Positions 25,784-34,377 of a DNA stretch of 64,000 nucleotides are shown here, piece after piece. Source of the stretch: Stutzerimonas kunmingensis (lineage in GTDB: Bacteria; Pseudomonadota; Gammaproteobacteria; Pseudomonadales; Pseudomonadaceae); contig NZ_CP090366.1 in NCBI RefSeq assembly GCF_021432085.1, positions 4,030,001-4,094,000 on the forward strand, written 5' to 3'. Every line of letters begins with the position of its first letter. Positions within the stretch are counted from its first letter, which is position 1. Made by a program: the position numbers and the translations under genes. Below the pieces are notes generated by a model that was not told where the DNA came from, searched no databases, and worked only from the letters and a program-made list of their open reading frames with translations.

Positions 25784-28118
25784 ACCCCTGCAGCCCCGGC
25801 GCTGGCCGGCCGCGCTGTTCTGCCTGGCGCTGCTCGGCCTGCTGGCGCTGAGCGCCTGGCAATGGCGCGACGGTCCGCCGCTGAGCGCCAACCTGCTGCA
25901 GCTACTGCCAAGCGACAGCCACGACGCGCTCGAGGAGCTGGCGACCGAGCGCATGCAGGAACCCCTCAGGCGCGATCTGATGCTGCTCGTCCGCCACGCC
26001 GACGAGCGACAGGCCCGGCAGCTGGCCACGCGCCTGGCCACCGAACTACGCAGCAGCGGCCTGTTCGCCCAGGTGCGCGACACGCTGCAGACCGATCTGC
26101 CGGCCGTCACGCGCCAGTTGCGCGAGCAGTCCCTCGGCCTGCTTGCCGGCGCTGATCGCCAGCAGCTGATCGAACATCCGGAGTCGTTCATCCAGCAGCG
26201 CCTCGAGCGCCTGTATGATCCGTTCGCCGCCAGCCCGCTGTCGCTCGGGCAGGACTGGTTCGGCCTCGCCGGCCTGGCCCTGCAACGGTTGCCGCAGCTG
26301 GGCAATGTTCGCGCCGAGAACGACGGCAGCCTCGTCGCCGAACATGCCGGCCAGCGCTGGCTGGTCGTACATGCGCGTGCGCAAGGCGATGCCTTCGACG
26401 AGGGTTCGCCGCAACAGGTGGCAACCCTCGTCGAAAGGGCCCGTGACGACATCGAAGCGGCGGGAGGCGAACTGCTGAGTGCCGGCGGCGTGCTGCATGC
26501 TGCCCATGGCCAACGTACGGCCCGCGCTGAGGCGAGCCTGATCGGCAGCCTGTCGCTGGGTACCACCCTGCTGCTCTTGCTCTGGCTGTTCCGCACGCCG
26601 CGCATCCTGCTCGCCGCCTTGCCGGTGCTGGTCGGTGCGATGGCGGGGGCCGCCGCCTGCATCGCGCTGTTCGGCCAGATGCACGTACTGACGCTGGTGC
26701 TCGGCGCCAGCCTGATCGGCGTCAGCCTGGATTTCCCGCTGCACTTGCTGTCCAAGAGCTGGACGCTGCAGCCTTGGCACGGCCGCCGCGCACTGGGCCT
26801 GATCCTGCCGGGGCTGGCGCTGGCCCTGTTAACCAACTTGATCGGCTATCTGGCGCTGGCCTTCACACCCTTCCCGGCACTGACCCAAGTGGCAGTGTTC
26901 TCCGCCGCCGGGCTGCTCGGCGCCTTCCTCTGCACCACCTGCCTGCTGCCCGTGCTGTTCAGCGGCCATCTGACTCCTTGGCCGCGCCCGTTGGGCTGGG
27001 CGCAGCGCTGGCTGCAGCTGAGGCAGGCGTTACTGGCGCGCATCGCCACGCCCTGGCTGCTGGCCGGCCTGGGACTGTTTTGTCTCGGCGGCGTGCTGCA
27101 GCTGTCGTTCAAGGACGATTTGCGCCAGTGGGTCAGCAGCGCACCCGAATTGCAGCAACAGGGTGAGCGCATCGCTGCGATCACCGGTTTCCAGCCCACC
27201 AGTCAGTATTTCCTCGTGCGTGCGGAAAATGCCGACACCCTGCTCGAGCGTCAGGCGCAGCTAAGCCTCCGCCTGGACGCTCTGCAGACCGAGCAGCGGC
27301 TGGTTGGCTACCTCGCCTTGAGCCAGTTGCTCGCGCCAAGACTGGAGCAGGCACGGTTGCGAGCAGCCCTGCCGCCATTGCTCGCCGCCAGCCGGCCGCT
27401 GACGGCGCTTGGCGTCGACGTCGACACCCTGCGGGTCGAGATCGAGCACCTGCAGGCGCAACCGCCGGTGACCATCGAGGCGGCGCTGGCCGGCCCGCTG
27501 GGCGAAGCCTGGCGAGCGCTCTGGCTTGGCAAAACGAGCGATGGCGTAGCCGGGCTGATCAGCCTGCAGGGACTGCGCGACAGCACAGCGCTGGCAGCCA
27601 TCGCCAAAGCCGTGCCCGGCACGACGCTGGTCGATCAACCCGCCAGGCTCAACCAGCTGTTCGCCGCAACCAAACTGCAGGCCGCCGAACTCAAGCTGCT
27701 GGCCAGCCTGCTGATCTTCGCCCTGCTCTGTCTGCCGTTCGGCGCCACAGGCGCCTTGCGCTGCATCGCGGTGCCGTTGCTGGCGGCGCTGGCAAGCCTG
27801 GCCAGCCTCGGCTGGCTGGGTCAGCCGCTGACCCTGTTCGGGCTGTTCGGCCTGCTGCTGGTCACGGCGATCGGCGTCGATTACGCGATCCTCATGCGCG
27901 AGCGGGTCGGCGGTGTTGCAGTCAGCCTGGTCGGTACGCTGCTGGCGGCCACCACCACCTGGCTATCGTTCGGCCTGCTGGCGATTTCCAGCACGCCGGC
28001 GGTGAGCAACTTCGGCCTCACGGTCAGCCTCGGGCTGGCGTTCAGTTTCTTCCTGGCCCCCTGGGCCACCATCGAGCAAGATCCACCACATGCAGGGAGG
28101 CCCTATGGCGCCGCTTGA
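25773..28118 (+). CDS. apeM: MMPL/RND-type exporter of aryl polyene operon
   Basis: The 781-residue membrane protein has the two-halved MMPL/RND build: an N-terminal membrane helix, a periplasmic loop up to about 250, five or six helices to about 420, a second loop and a final helix block. It should export the pigment lipid from the inner membrane to the LolA-like carrier. The start is a TTG at 25773 (no close ATG), overlapping the previous gene by 11 bases; the exact start is uncertain. The end overlaps the halogenase-like gene. Confidence 0.85.
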   Translation: MPTEPLQPRRWPAALFCLALLGLLALSAWQWRDGPPLSANLLQLLPSDSHDALEELATERMQEPLRRDLMLLVRHADERQARQLATRLATELRSSGLFAQVRDTLQTDLPAVTRQLREQSLGLLAGADRQQLIEHPESFIQQRLERLYDPFAASPLSLGQDWFGLAGLALQRLPQLGNVRAENDGSLVAEHAGQRWLVVHARAQGDAFDEGSPQQVATLVERARDDIEAAGGELLSAGGVLHAAHGQRTARAEASLIGSLSLGTTLLLLLWLFRTPRILLAALPVLVGAMAGAAACIALFGQMHVLTLVLGASLIGVSLDFPLHLLSKSWTLQPWHGRRALGLILPGLALALLTNLIGYLALAFTPFPALTQVAVFSAAGLLGAFLCTTCLLPVLFSGHLTPWPRPLGWAQRWLQLRQALLARIATPWLLAGLGLFCLGGVLQLSFKDDLRQWVSSAPELQQQGERIAAITGFQPTSQYFLVRAENADTLLERQAQLSLRLDALQTEQRLVGYLALSQLLAPRLEQARLRAALPPLLAASRPLTALGVDVDTLRVEIEHLQAQPPVTIEAALAGPLGEAWRALWLGKTSDGVAGLISLQGLRDSTALAAIAKAVPGTTLVDQPARLNQLFAATKLQAAELKLLASLLIFALLCLPFGATGALRCIAVPLLAALASLASLGWLGQPLTLFGLFGLLLVTAIGVDYAILMRERVGGVAVSLVGTLLAATTTWLSFGLLAISSTPAVSNFGLTVSLGLAFSFFLAPWATIEQDPPHAGRPYGAA

Positions 28119-29355
28119 GTTGCAACACCGTGAAGTCGTGATCATCGGCGCCGGGCCTTCCGGCGCCATCGCCGGCGCGCTGCTCAAGCGCAAGGGCCAC
28201 GATGTATTGATCATCGAACGTCAGCGCTTTCCGCGCTTTTCCATCGGCGAAAGCCTGCTTTCCCACTGCCTGGACTTCATCGAGGAAGCCGGCATGCTCG
28301 AGGCGGTGCGCGCGGCGGGCTTCCAGACCAAGCACGGCGCGGCCTTCGGCTGGGGCGAGCGCTATACGGATTTCGACTTCCGCGACAAATTCACTGCCGG
28401 CCACGGCAGCACCTACCAGGTCCAGCGCGCCGACTTCGACAAGCTGCTGGCCGACCAGGCCGAGCTGCAGGGTGTGGAGATTCGCTACGAGGAAGAAGTC
28501 ACCGCAGTGGACTTCGACGGCGAACGGCCGTGGTTGCAGATTCGTCGGGCCGACGGCAGCGAGTACCGCGTCGACGCCGCCTTCGTGCTCGATGCCAGTG
28601 GCTACGGCCGCGTGCTGCCGCAGCTGCTTGACCTGGAGGCGCCATCGGGCTTCCCGGTACGCCGGGCGATCTTCACCCACGTCGAAGACCGCATCGACGA
28701 TCCGCGCTTCGACCGCGAGAAGATCCTCATCACCACCCATCCCGATCTGCGTGACGTCTGGTATTGGACCATCCCGTTCAGCAACGGCCGCTGCTCGCTG
28801 GGCGTGGTCGCCAGTGCCGAGCGCTACGAAGGCCGACCGGTGAATCTGGATGCCTGCCTGCGCGAGTTCGTCCAGGAGGCGCCAAACCTCAAACGCATAC
28901 TCAAGAATGCCGAATGGGACACCCCGGCGCGCCTGATCGGCGGCTACTCGGCCAACGTCAAGAGCCTGCATGGACCGGGCTTCGCCCTGCTCGGCAATGC
29001 CGCCGAGTTCCTCGATCCCGTGTTCTCTTCCGGCGTGACCATCGCCATGCGCTCGGCGCATATGGCAGCAGCCGTATTGCACCGCCAGTTGAACGGAGAA
29101 ACGGTGGACTGGGAGACCGAGTTCGCCACTCCACTCAAGCGCGGGGTCGATACCTTCCGGACCTATGTGGAGGGTTGGTACGATTGCAGCTTCCAGGACG
29201 TGATCTACTACGAACATGCCCAGCCGGAGATCCGCCGGATGATCAGCTCGATCCTCGCCGGCTATGCCTGGGACGAAAATAACCCCTATGTCGCCGAACC
29301 CAAACGCCGTCTGCGCGTACTGGCCGAACTCTGCTCGGCGGATGCCGGTGCGTGA
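28105..29355 (+). CDS. Flavin-dependent halogenase-like oxidoreductase
   Basis: The 416-residue FAD enzyme begins with the dinucleotide motif GAGPSGAIAG (15-24). It is related to tryptophan halogenases. It carries W219-Y220-W221-T222-I223-P224, i.e. the WxWxIP halogenase signature, and a conserved-looking Lys K76 in FQTKHGAAFGW, a candidate for the catalytic Lys. So it could put Cl or Br on the aryl head or polyene, as brominated xanthomonadins carry. It might instead be a monooxygenase; a halogenation role is not proven. ATG at 28105 is preferred because GGGAGG precedes it at the right distance; 28090 is an alternative. Confidence 0.8.
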   Translation: MAPLELQHREVVIIGAGPSGAIAGALLKRKGHDVLIIERQRFPRFSIGESLLSHCLDFIEEAGMLEAVRAAGFQTKHGAAFGWGERYTDFDFRDKFTAGHGSTYQVQRADFDKLLADQAELQGVEIRYEEEVTAVDFDGERPWLQIRRADGSEYRVDAAFVLDASGYGRVLPQLLDLEAPSGFPVRRAIFTHVEDRIDDPRFDREKILITTHPDLRDVWYWTIPFSNGRCSLGVVASAERYEGRPVNLDACLREFVQEAPNLKRILKNAEWDTPARLIGGYSANVKSLHGPGFALLGNAAEFLDPVFSSGVTIAMRSAHMAAAVLHRQLNGETVDWETEFATPLKRGVDTFRTYVEGWYDCSFQDVIYYEHAQPEIRRMISSILAGYAWDENNPYVAEPKRRLRVLAELCSADAGA

Positions 29356-29365
29356 GCGGACTGAA

Positions 29366-29875
29366 ATGATACGGCTGCTGTTCGGCCTTTGCTTCGTGCT
29401 GCTGGCGGGCTGCGCGGTGCGCGCGCCGCTGCCGGCAACCACGCCAGCGCTGGTCGTGCCGCTGCAGCTGCATGTGCAGCGCCAGGGGAGCGAGCCGGCG
29501 GACTGGTTGCTGGTGGTCCAGCGCGAAGACGCCGCACTGCGCTGGACGCTGCTCGATCCGCTGGGCATTCCGCTCGCGCGGCAACAACTGCGCGACGGCG
29601 ACTGGCACGCCGATGGGCTGCTACGACCCAATCCAGAGGCGCGCGAACTGTTCGCCGCGCTGCTGTTCGCCTTGACCGAGCACGATCAACTTGCCGCCTT
29701 GTATGGCAGCGCGGCCGAACAGCATGATCCCTCTGAGCGAAGGCTGCGCCAGGCTGGCGACGTGCGTTGGCAGGTGCGCTATCGATCGGCACAGAGCTTC
29801 GAACTCGACGTGGCGCCGGGTCTGACCTATGGTGTCGCCCCCTTGCCCGACACGACCGGAAGTCAGCACCGATGA
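29366..29875 (+). CDS. apeN: DUF3261-type lipoprotein of aryl polyene operon
   Basis: The 169-residue protein begins with a lipoprotein signal: LCFVLLAGC, Cys 16 being the likely lipid-bearing residue. The rest (VPLQLHVQRQGSEPADWLLVVQRED) has the strand-rich look of LolB-like DUF3261 proteins. It should sit in the outer membrane and receive the pigment lipid from the LolA-like carrier. The start ATG at 29366 is 10 bases after the previous gene; its end overlaps the ketosynthase by four bases. Confidence 0.85.
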   Translation: MIRLLFGLCFVLLAGCAVRAPLPATTPALVVPLQLHVQRQGSEPADWLLVVQREDAALRWTLLDPLGIPLARQQLRDGDWHADGLLRPNPEARELFAALLFALTEHDQLAALYGSAAEQHDPSERRLRQAGDVRWQVRYRSAQSFELDVAPGLTYGVAPLPDTTGSQHR

Positions 29876-31068
29876 CCGCCTACCTCAACGCCCTCGGCGT
29901 GATCTGTGCGCTCGGCAGCGGCAAGGCCGAGGTCGCCGAACGGCTGTTTGCCGGCGATACATCGGGCATGCAGGTTCACCCGCAGCCGGTGGCCGGCCGT
30001 CGGTTACCAGTGGGAGCGGCCCGCTGCGCACTACCGGCTTTGCCCTGCGACGATCCGCGTCATGCCACGCGCAACAATCAGCTGTTGCTGGCTGCCGCGC
30101 TGGAGATTGAGAGCGATATCCGAACGGCCATCAGCCGTTACGGCCAGAATCGTATTGGCGTCGTGCTGGGCACCAGCACCACGGGCATCCAGGAAGCTGC
30201 GCAAGGTATTGCCGGCCTGCTGCACGACGGCGCCTTTCCGCCCGGCTACCACTACGCGCATCAGGAGCTGGCGGCACCGGCAAGCTTTCTCGGTGAATGG
30301 CTGCAACTGGCCGGCCCCTGCTACTCGATCTCCACGGCCTGCACCTCCAGCGCCCGTGCGCTGCTCAGCGCCAAGCGCCTGCTCGATGCCGGATTATGCG
30401 ATGCGGTGCTCTGCGGCGGCGTCGACAGCCTGAGCGATCTCACGCTGCAGGGCTTTTCCGCGCTGGAAGCCACCAGCGAGACGTTGTGCAACCCGTTCTC
30501 GCGCAACCGCAACGGCATCAACATCGGTGAGGCAGCAGTGCTGTTCCTGATGACCCGCGATACCGACGGCGAAGCCGACATCGCCCTGCTCGGCGGCGGC
30601 GCGAGTTCCGACGCCCATCACATCTCCGCGCCCGATCCCGACGGCCGCGGCGCCCTGAGCGCGATGCGCCAGGCGCTGGCCCGCGCCAACTGCACACCCG
30701 AGCAGATCGCCTACCTCAACCTGCACGGCACTGCCACGCCCCACAACGACGCCATGGAGAGCGTCGCCGTCGCCGCGCTGTTCGCCCATGGGGTGGCCTG
30801 CTCATCGAGCAAGCCGCTGACCGGCCACACCCTCGGCGCGGCCGGCGCGCTGGAGGCGGCGTTCTGCTGGTTGTCGCTATCTCCCCGGAATCCCGATCAG
30901 CAGCTGCCACCGCACCGCTGGGATGGCGAGCCCGATCCGGCGTTGCCGGCATTGCACCTGGTAGCAGCGGGTACCCGAATGAATCCAACGAGGCCGCGAC
31001 GGATGATGAGCAATTCCTTCGCCTTCGGTGGCAACAACATCAGCCTGATACTGGGGGATGCGCGGTGA
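29872..31068 (+). CDS. apeO: Beta-ketoacyl synthase, active partner of ApeC
   Basis: The 398-residue ketosynthase has an intact catalytic triad: C157 (STACTSSAR), H285 (NLHGTATPHND) and H319 (LTGHTLGAAGALE). In aryl polyene systems this enzyme pairs with the chain length factor ApeC and adds C2 units to the aryl starter. The ATG overlaps the lipoprotein stop. The C-terminal MSNSFAFGGNNISLI is typical of the family. Confidence 0.9.
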   Translation: MTAYLNALGVICALGSGKAEVAERLFAGDTSGMQVHPQPVAGRRLPVGAARCALPALPCDDPRHATRNNQLLLAAALEIESDIRTAISRYGQNRIGVVLGTSTTGIQEAAQGIAGLLHDGAFPPGYHYAHQELAAPASFLGEWLQLAGPCYSISTACTSSARALLSAKRLLDAGLCDAVLCGGVDSLSDLTLQGFSALEATSETLCNPFSRNRNGINIGEAAVLFLMTRDTDGEADIALLGGGASSDAHHISAPDPDGRGALSAMRQALARANCTPEQIAYLNLHGTATPHNDAMESVAVAALFAHGVACSSSKPLTGHTLGAAGALEAAFCWLSLSPRNPDQQLPPHRWDGEPDPALPALHLVAAGTRMNPTRPRRMMSNSFAFGGNNISLILGDAR

Positions 31069-31517
31069 TCGACTGGCCCATCGCCGAGCTGCTGCCGCAT
31101 GCCGGCGACATGATTCTGCTCGACGGCGTCGAGCGTTTCGACGACGACAGTGTGGAAACCGTGCTGCAGGTGCGTGCCGACGGCCTGCTCAGCGCCGCCG
31201 ACGGCAGCCTGCCGGCCTGGGTCGGCGTGGAGATCATGGCGCAGAGCGTCGCCGCCTTCGCCGGCTGCCATGCACGCCAGGCCGGCCAACCGGTGGAGCT
31301 GGGCTTTCTGCTCGGTACCCGTAGCTACCAGTGCAATGTCGAAGCGTTTCCGGCTGGCGCCGACCTGCGCGTCCGTGCCCATCGCTCTCTGCAGGACGAT
31401 AACGGCATGGGCGTCTTCGAATGTCATCTCGACGGGCCCGGCATCCATGCCGAGGCCCGCCTGAACGTGTTCCGCCCGCCCGAAGTGGCGAGTTACCTAC
31501 AAGAGTCTGCCCCATGA
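31065..31517 (+). CDS. apeP: Hotdog 3-hydroxyacyl-ACP dehydratase
   Basis: The 150-residue protein resembles FabZ/FabA-like dehydratases, with IAELLPHAGDMILLDGVERF at the start and a central helix VGVEIMAQSVAAFAG. In known clusters ApeP dehydrates the 3-hydroxy chain, alongside the dehydratase domain of ApeH here. It starts with GTG overlapping the ketosynthase. Confidence 0.85.
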   Translation: MIDWPIAELLPHAGDMILLDGVERFDDDSVETVLQVRADGLLSAADGSLPAWVGVEIMAQSVAAFAGCHARQAGQPVELGFLLGTRSYQCNVEAFPAGADLRVRAHRSLQDDNGMGVFECHLDGPGIHAEARLNVFRPPEVASYLQESAP

Positions 31518-32242
31518 GTGAAACCGTCCTCGTCACCGGCTCCAGTCGCGGCATCGGTCGCGCCATCGCGCTGCGTCTGGCCCAGGCTGGCCACGACATC
31601 GTGCTGCACTGCCGCTCGCGCCGCGACCAGGCCGAAGTGGTCCAGGCCGAGATCCAGGAGATGGGTCGCAGCGCGCGCATCCTCCAATTCGACATCGCCG
31701 ACCGCGCCGCTTGCCGGCGTGAGCTGGAAGCCGACGTCGAAGCGCACGGCGCCTACTACGGGGTGGTCTGCAACGCCGGCCTGACCCGCGACGGCGCCTT
31801 CCCGGCGCTGACCGACGATGACTGGGACCAGGTACTGCGCACCAACCTGGACGGTTTCTACAACGTGCTGCAGCCGCTGAGCATGCCGATGATTCGCCGC
31901 CGCCAGCCGGGGCGCATCGTCTGCATCACCTCGGTTTCCGGCCTGATCGGCAACCGCGGCCAGGTCAACTACAGCGCTTCGAAGGCCGGCGTCATCGGTG
32001 CGGCCAAGGCCTTGGCGGTGGAGCTGGGCAAGCGCAGGATCACCGTCAACTGCGTTGCACCCGGGCTGATCGATACCGATATGCTCGATGCCGAACTGCC
32101 CATCGAAGAAATGCTGAAGATGGTTCCGGCGCAGCGCATGGGCACCCCGGAAGAGGTCGCCGGTGCGGTGAATTTCCTCATGTCCGCCGAGGCGGCGTAT
32201 ATCACCCGGCAGGTCATCGCCGTCAACGGAGGGCTGTGCTGA
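31514..32242 (+). CDS. apeQ: 3-oxoacyl-ACP reductase of aryl polyene operon
   Basis: The 242-residue SDR protein has the NADP motif TGSSRGIG (8-15), NAG near 87-89 and the catalytic S140, Y153, K157. It reduces the 3-keto group after each elongation. The ATG at 31514 overlaps the dehydratase stop (ATGA); a longer upstream frame has no support. Confidence 0.9.
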   Translation: MSETVLVTGSSRGIGRAIALRLAQAGHDIVLHCRSRRDQAEVVQAEIQEMGRSARILQFDIADRAACRRELEADVEAHGAYYGVVCNAGLTRDGAFPALTDDDWDQVLRTNLDGFYNVLQPLSMPMIRRRQPGRIVCITSVSGLIGNRGQVNYSASKAGVIGAAKALAVELGKRRITVNCVAPGLIDTDMLDAELPIEEMLKMVPAQRMGTPEEVAGAVNFLMSAEAAYITRQVIAVNGGLC

Positions 32243-33474
32243 TGGGCGGCAGACGTGTAGTCGTCACCGGCATGGCCGGCATCACCTCGCTGGGCAGTGA
32301 CTGGGCAAGCATCGAAGCCAAATTCAGCGCTAACCGTAGCGGCATCCGCCGCATGCATGAATGGGATCGCTTCACCGAGCTGAACACCCGGCTGGCCGGT
32401 CCCGTGGACGACTTCGTCGTACCGGCGCACTGGACGCGCAAGCAACTGCGCAGCATGGGGCGCGTATCAAGGCTGTCGGTGCTGGCCGCCGAGCGGGCAC
32501 TGGCCGATGCCGGCCTGCTGGACGACGCCTCGATCCGAGATGGTCGCATGGGTGTCGCCTGCGGTTCGTCCACCGGCAGCACCGAGGAGATCAAGGCGTT
32601 CGGCAACATGCTGCTGAATTCGGTGGCAGACGGGCTCAATGCCAATTCGTACATCCGCATGATGCCGCACACCACGGCGGCCAATATCAGCATCTTTTTC
32701 GGCCTCACCGGCCGGGTGATCCCCACCTCCAGCGCTTGTACCAGCGGCAGCCAGGGCATCGGCTACGCCTACGAGGCGATCAAGTTCGGTCGGCTGCCGC
32801 TGATGCTCGCCGGCGGTGCCGAGGAGCTGTGCGCCACCGAGGCCATGGTCTTCGACGCGCTCTACGCCACCAGCCTGAAGAATGACGCACCGCATACCTC
32901 GCCACGCCCCTACGACAGCGACCGGGACGGCCTGGTGATCGGCGAAGGCGCCGGCATGCTGGTGCTCGAGGAGCTGGAACATGCGCTCGCCCGGGGCGCG
33001 ACGATTCACGCCGAACTGGTCGGTTTCGGCAGCAACGCCGACGGCCAGCACGCCACCAAGCCCGAGCAGCTGACCATGCGCCGGGCCATGGAGCTGGCTC
33101 TGGAAGATGCCGGGCTCGCACCGGCGGCCATCGGTTACGTGAACGGCCATGGCACCGCCACCGAGCAGGGCGACATCGCCGAAACCCAGGCGACCCAGGC
33201 ACTGTTCGGCAGCAGCATGCCGATCAGCTCGCAGAAGTCTTATCTCGGCCACACACTGGGCGCGTGCGGGGCGCTGGAGTCCTGGTTCAGCATCGAGATG
33301 ATGAACCGCGATCGTTACATCCATACGCTCAATCTGGATTCGGTCGACCCGCGCTGCGGCGAGCTCGACTATCTGCAGGGTGCGCCGCGCGTCATGCAGC
33401 ACGAATATGTAATGAACAACAATTTCGCCTTTGGCGGGATCAATACCTCGCTGATCTTCCGCCGCTGGGCCTGA
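32242..33474 (+). CDS. apeR: FabF-like beta-ketoacyl synthase, last gene of aryl polyene operon
   Basis: The 410-residue ketosynthase has the triad C166 (SSACTSGSQ), H303 (NGHGTATEQ) and H337 (LGHTLGACG). It is the second ketosynthase of the pathway, and in known systems may add the first C2 units or serve the lipid anchor. The start at the ATG at 32242 overlaps the reductase stop and has GGAGGG at a good distance; the GTG at 32236 is an alternative. No clear terminator follows. The next gene is 30 bases away. Confidence 0.88.
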   Translation: MGGRRVVVTGMAGITSLGSDWASIEAKFSANRSGIRRMHEWDRFTELNTRLAGPVDDFVVPAHWTRKQLRSMGRVSRLSVLAAERALADAGLLDDASIRDGRMGVACGSSTGSTEEIKAFGNMLLNSVADGLNANSYIRMMPHTTAANISIFFGLTGRVIPTSSACTSGSQGIGYAYEAIKFGRLPLMLAGGAEELCATEAMVFDALYATSLKNDAPHTSPRPYDSDRDGLVIGEGAGMLVLEELEHALARGATIHAELVGFGSNADGQHATKPEQLTMRRAMELALEDAGLAPAAIGYVNGHGTATEQGDIAETQATQALFGSSMPISSQKSYLGHTLGACGALESWFSIEMMNRDRYIHTLNLDSVDPRCGELDYLQGAPRVMQHEYVMNNNFAFGGINTSLIFRRWA

Positions 33475-33504
33475 TCTTCACCCACAACCGCAAGGAAAAA
33501 GCCG

Positions 33505-33945
33505 ATGAGAGCAACCGCATGGATAGGCACAGCGCTGACGCTTCTGGTGCTGCCAGGCATCAGCCAGGCCCGTGATACCACCCACTACCTGCCGTTCGAC
33601 GCCGTTGTCGCCGAAGCCACCCAGGCCGGCCGCCTGGATGGCAGCGTCAAGTTCTACCTGGCCGGCAAGACGCCGAAGAATGCCAAGGTCGTGCGTAGCG
33701 GTGTTACCACCAGCAAGAAGACCAACGCCTTCAACAAGACGGACGAAGGCGCCTGCAGCTGGGCGCTGCAATCGGCGCTGATCGCCATGCAGCAGGCCGC
33801 CAAGGCTGCCGGCGCCAATGCCGTGGTGAACATCGCCAGCAACTACAAGCACGTTGAGTACAAGGACAGCGAGAAATACGAATGCCATGCTGGCGCCATC
33901 ATGGCTGGCGTCGCGATCAAGGCTGATCTCGCCAACGTCCGTTGA
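33505..33945 (+). CDS. Secreted small protein downstream of aryl polyene operon
   Basis: The 146-residue protein has a signal peptide (MRATAWIGTALTLLVLPGISQA) and a conserved-looking mature part with two Cys (GACSWALQSALIAMQQAAK and YECHAGAIMAGVAIKADL). Similar proteins are misnamed excinuclease in databases. It is a periplasmic protein of unknown role. It lies 30 bases behind the last ketosynthase with AAGGA, so it may belong to the operon. Confidence 0.75.
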   Translation: MRATAWIGTALTLLVLPGISQARDTTHYLPFDAVVAEATQAGRLDGSVKFYLAGKTPKNAKVVRSGVTTSKKTNAFNKTDEGACSWALQSALIAMQQAAKAAGANAVVNIASNYKHVEYKDSEKYECHAGAIMAGVAIKADLANVR

Positions 33946-34023
33946 TCATCCCGGGCCGATGCGCGGGCTAAGCATCGGCTCTACATGCCTCCATTGATGC
34001 CCGTCGGAACGATTGGCGGCGCC

Positions 34024-34054
34024 GTCGAGTCCACTGAACATCAGTGAACTCGAC
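34024..34054. repeat. Inverted repeat upstream of the 34066 gene
   Basis: GTCGAGT-C-CACTGA (34024-34037) pairs with TCAGTG-A-ACTCGAC (34041-34054) with one mismatch and a 3-base loop. It stands one base upstream of a TGGAG ribosome binding site. It may be an operator or an RNA hairpin controlling the small gene, or the end of the previous transcript; there is no T-run. Confidence 0.6.
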
Positions 34055-34065
34055 TGGAGCGCCTC

Positions 34066-34356
34066 ATGTTCGGCAAGTCTTCGCACACCTTCGAAATCAA
34101 CTACATCTACCAGAACGACCCACGCGCCGAGACCTACGACGCGGATGTCGACAGCCTGTCCCAGGGTGAAGCCGCGCGCCATCTCATCCAATTGCACAAT
34201 GCCGATGCCGAGAACAGCCTGGTGATGCCAAAGGCCGACGCCGACGAGGCGCGGCTGCTTGAGCAGGCCGAAGTCATGGGCATCACCGATATCCGCGTGA
34301 CCCGTGTTCCGAAACAGGACAAGGGCGAAACGCCCGCTCATTACAAGCAGCCCTGA
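34066..34356 (+). CDS. Hypothetical 96-residue protein
   Basis: This acidic cytosolic protein of unknown function has no signal or membrane segment. The phrase ARHLIQLHNADAENSLVMPKADADEARLLEQAEVMGITDIRVTRV suggests a small alpha/beta fold. The start has TGGAG at a good distance behind a strong inverted repeat. It converges with the LysR gene, 21 bases away. Confidence 0.65.
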   Translation: MFGKSSHTFEINYIYQNDPRAETYDADVDSLSQGEAARHLIQLHNADAENSLVMPKADADEARLLEQAEVMGITDIRVTRVPKQDKGETPAHYKQP

Positions 34357-34377
34357 ACCACCATTGCGGGTGCGGCG

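Noticed and set aside
25214..26836. 540-codon minus-strand frame across the LolA-like and exporter genes
   Set aside because: It crosses two real genes and is rich in Ser/Arg/Ala as expected for a high-GC shadow.
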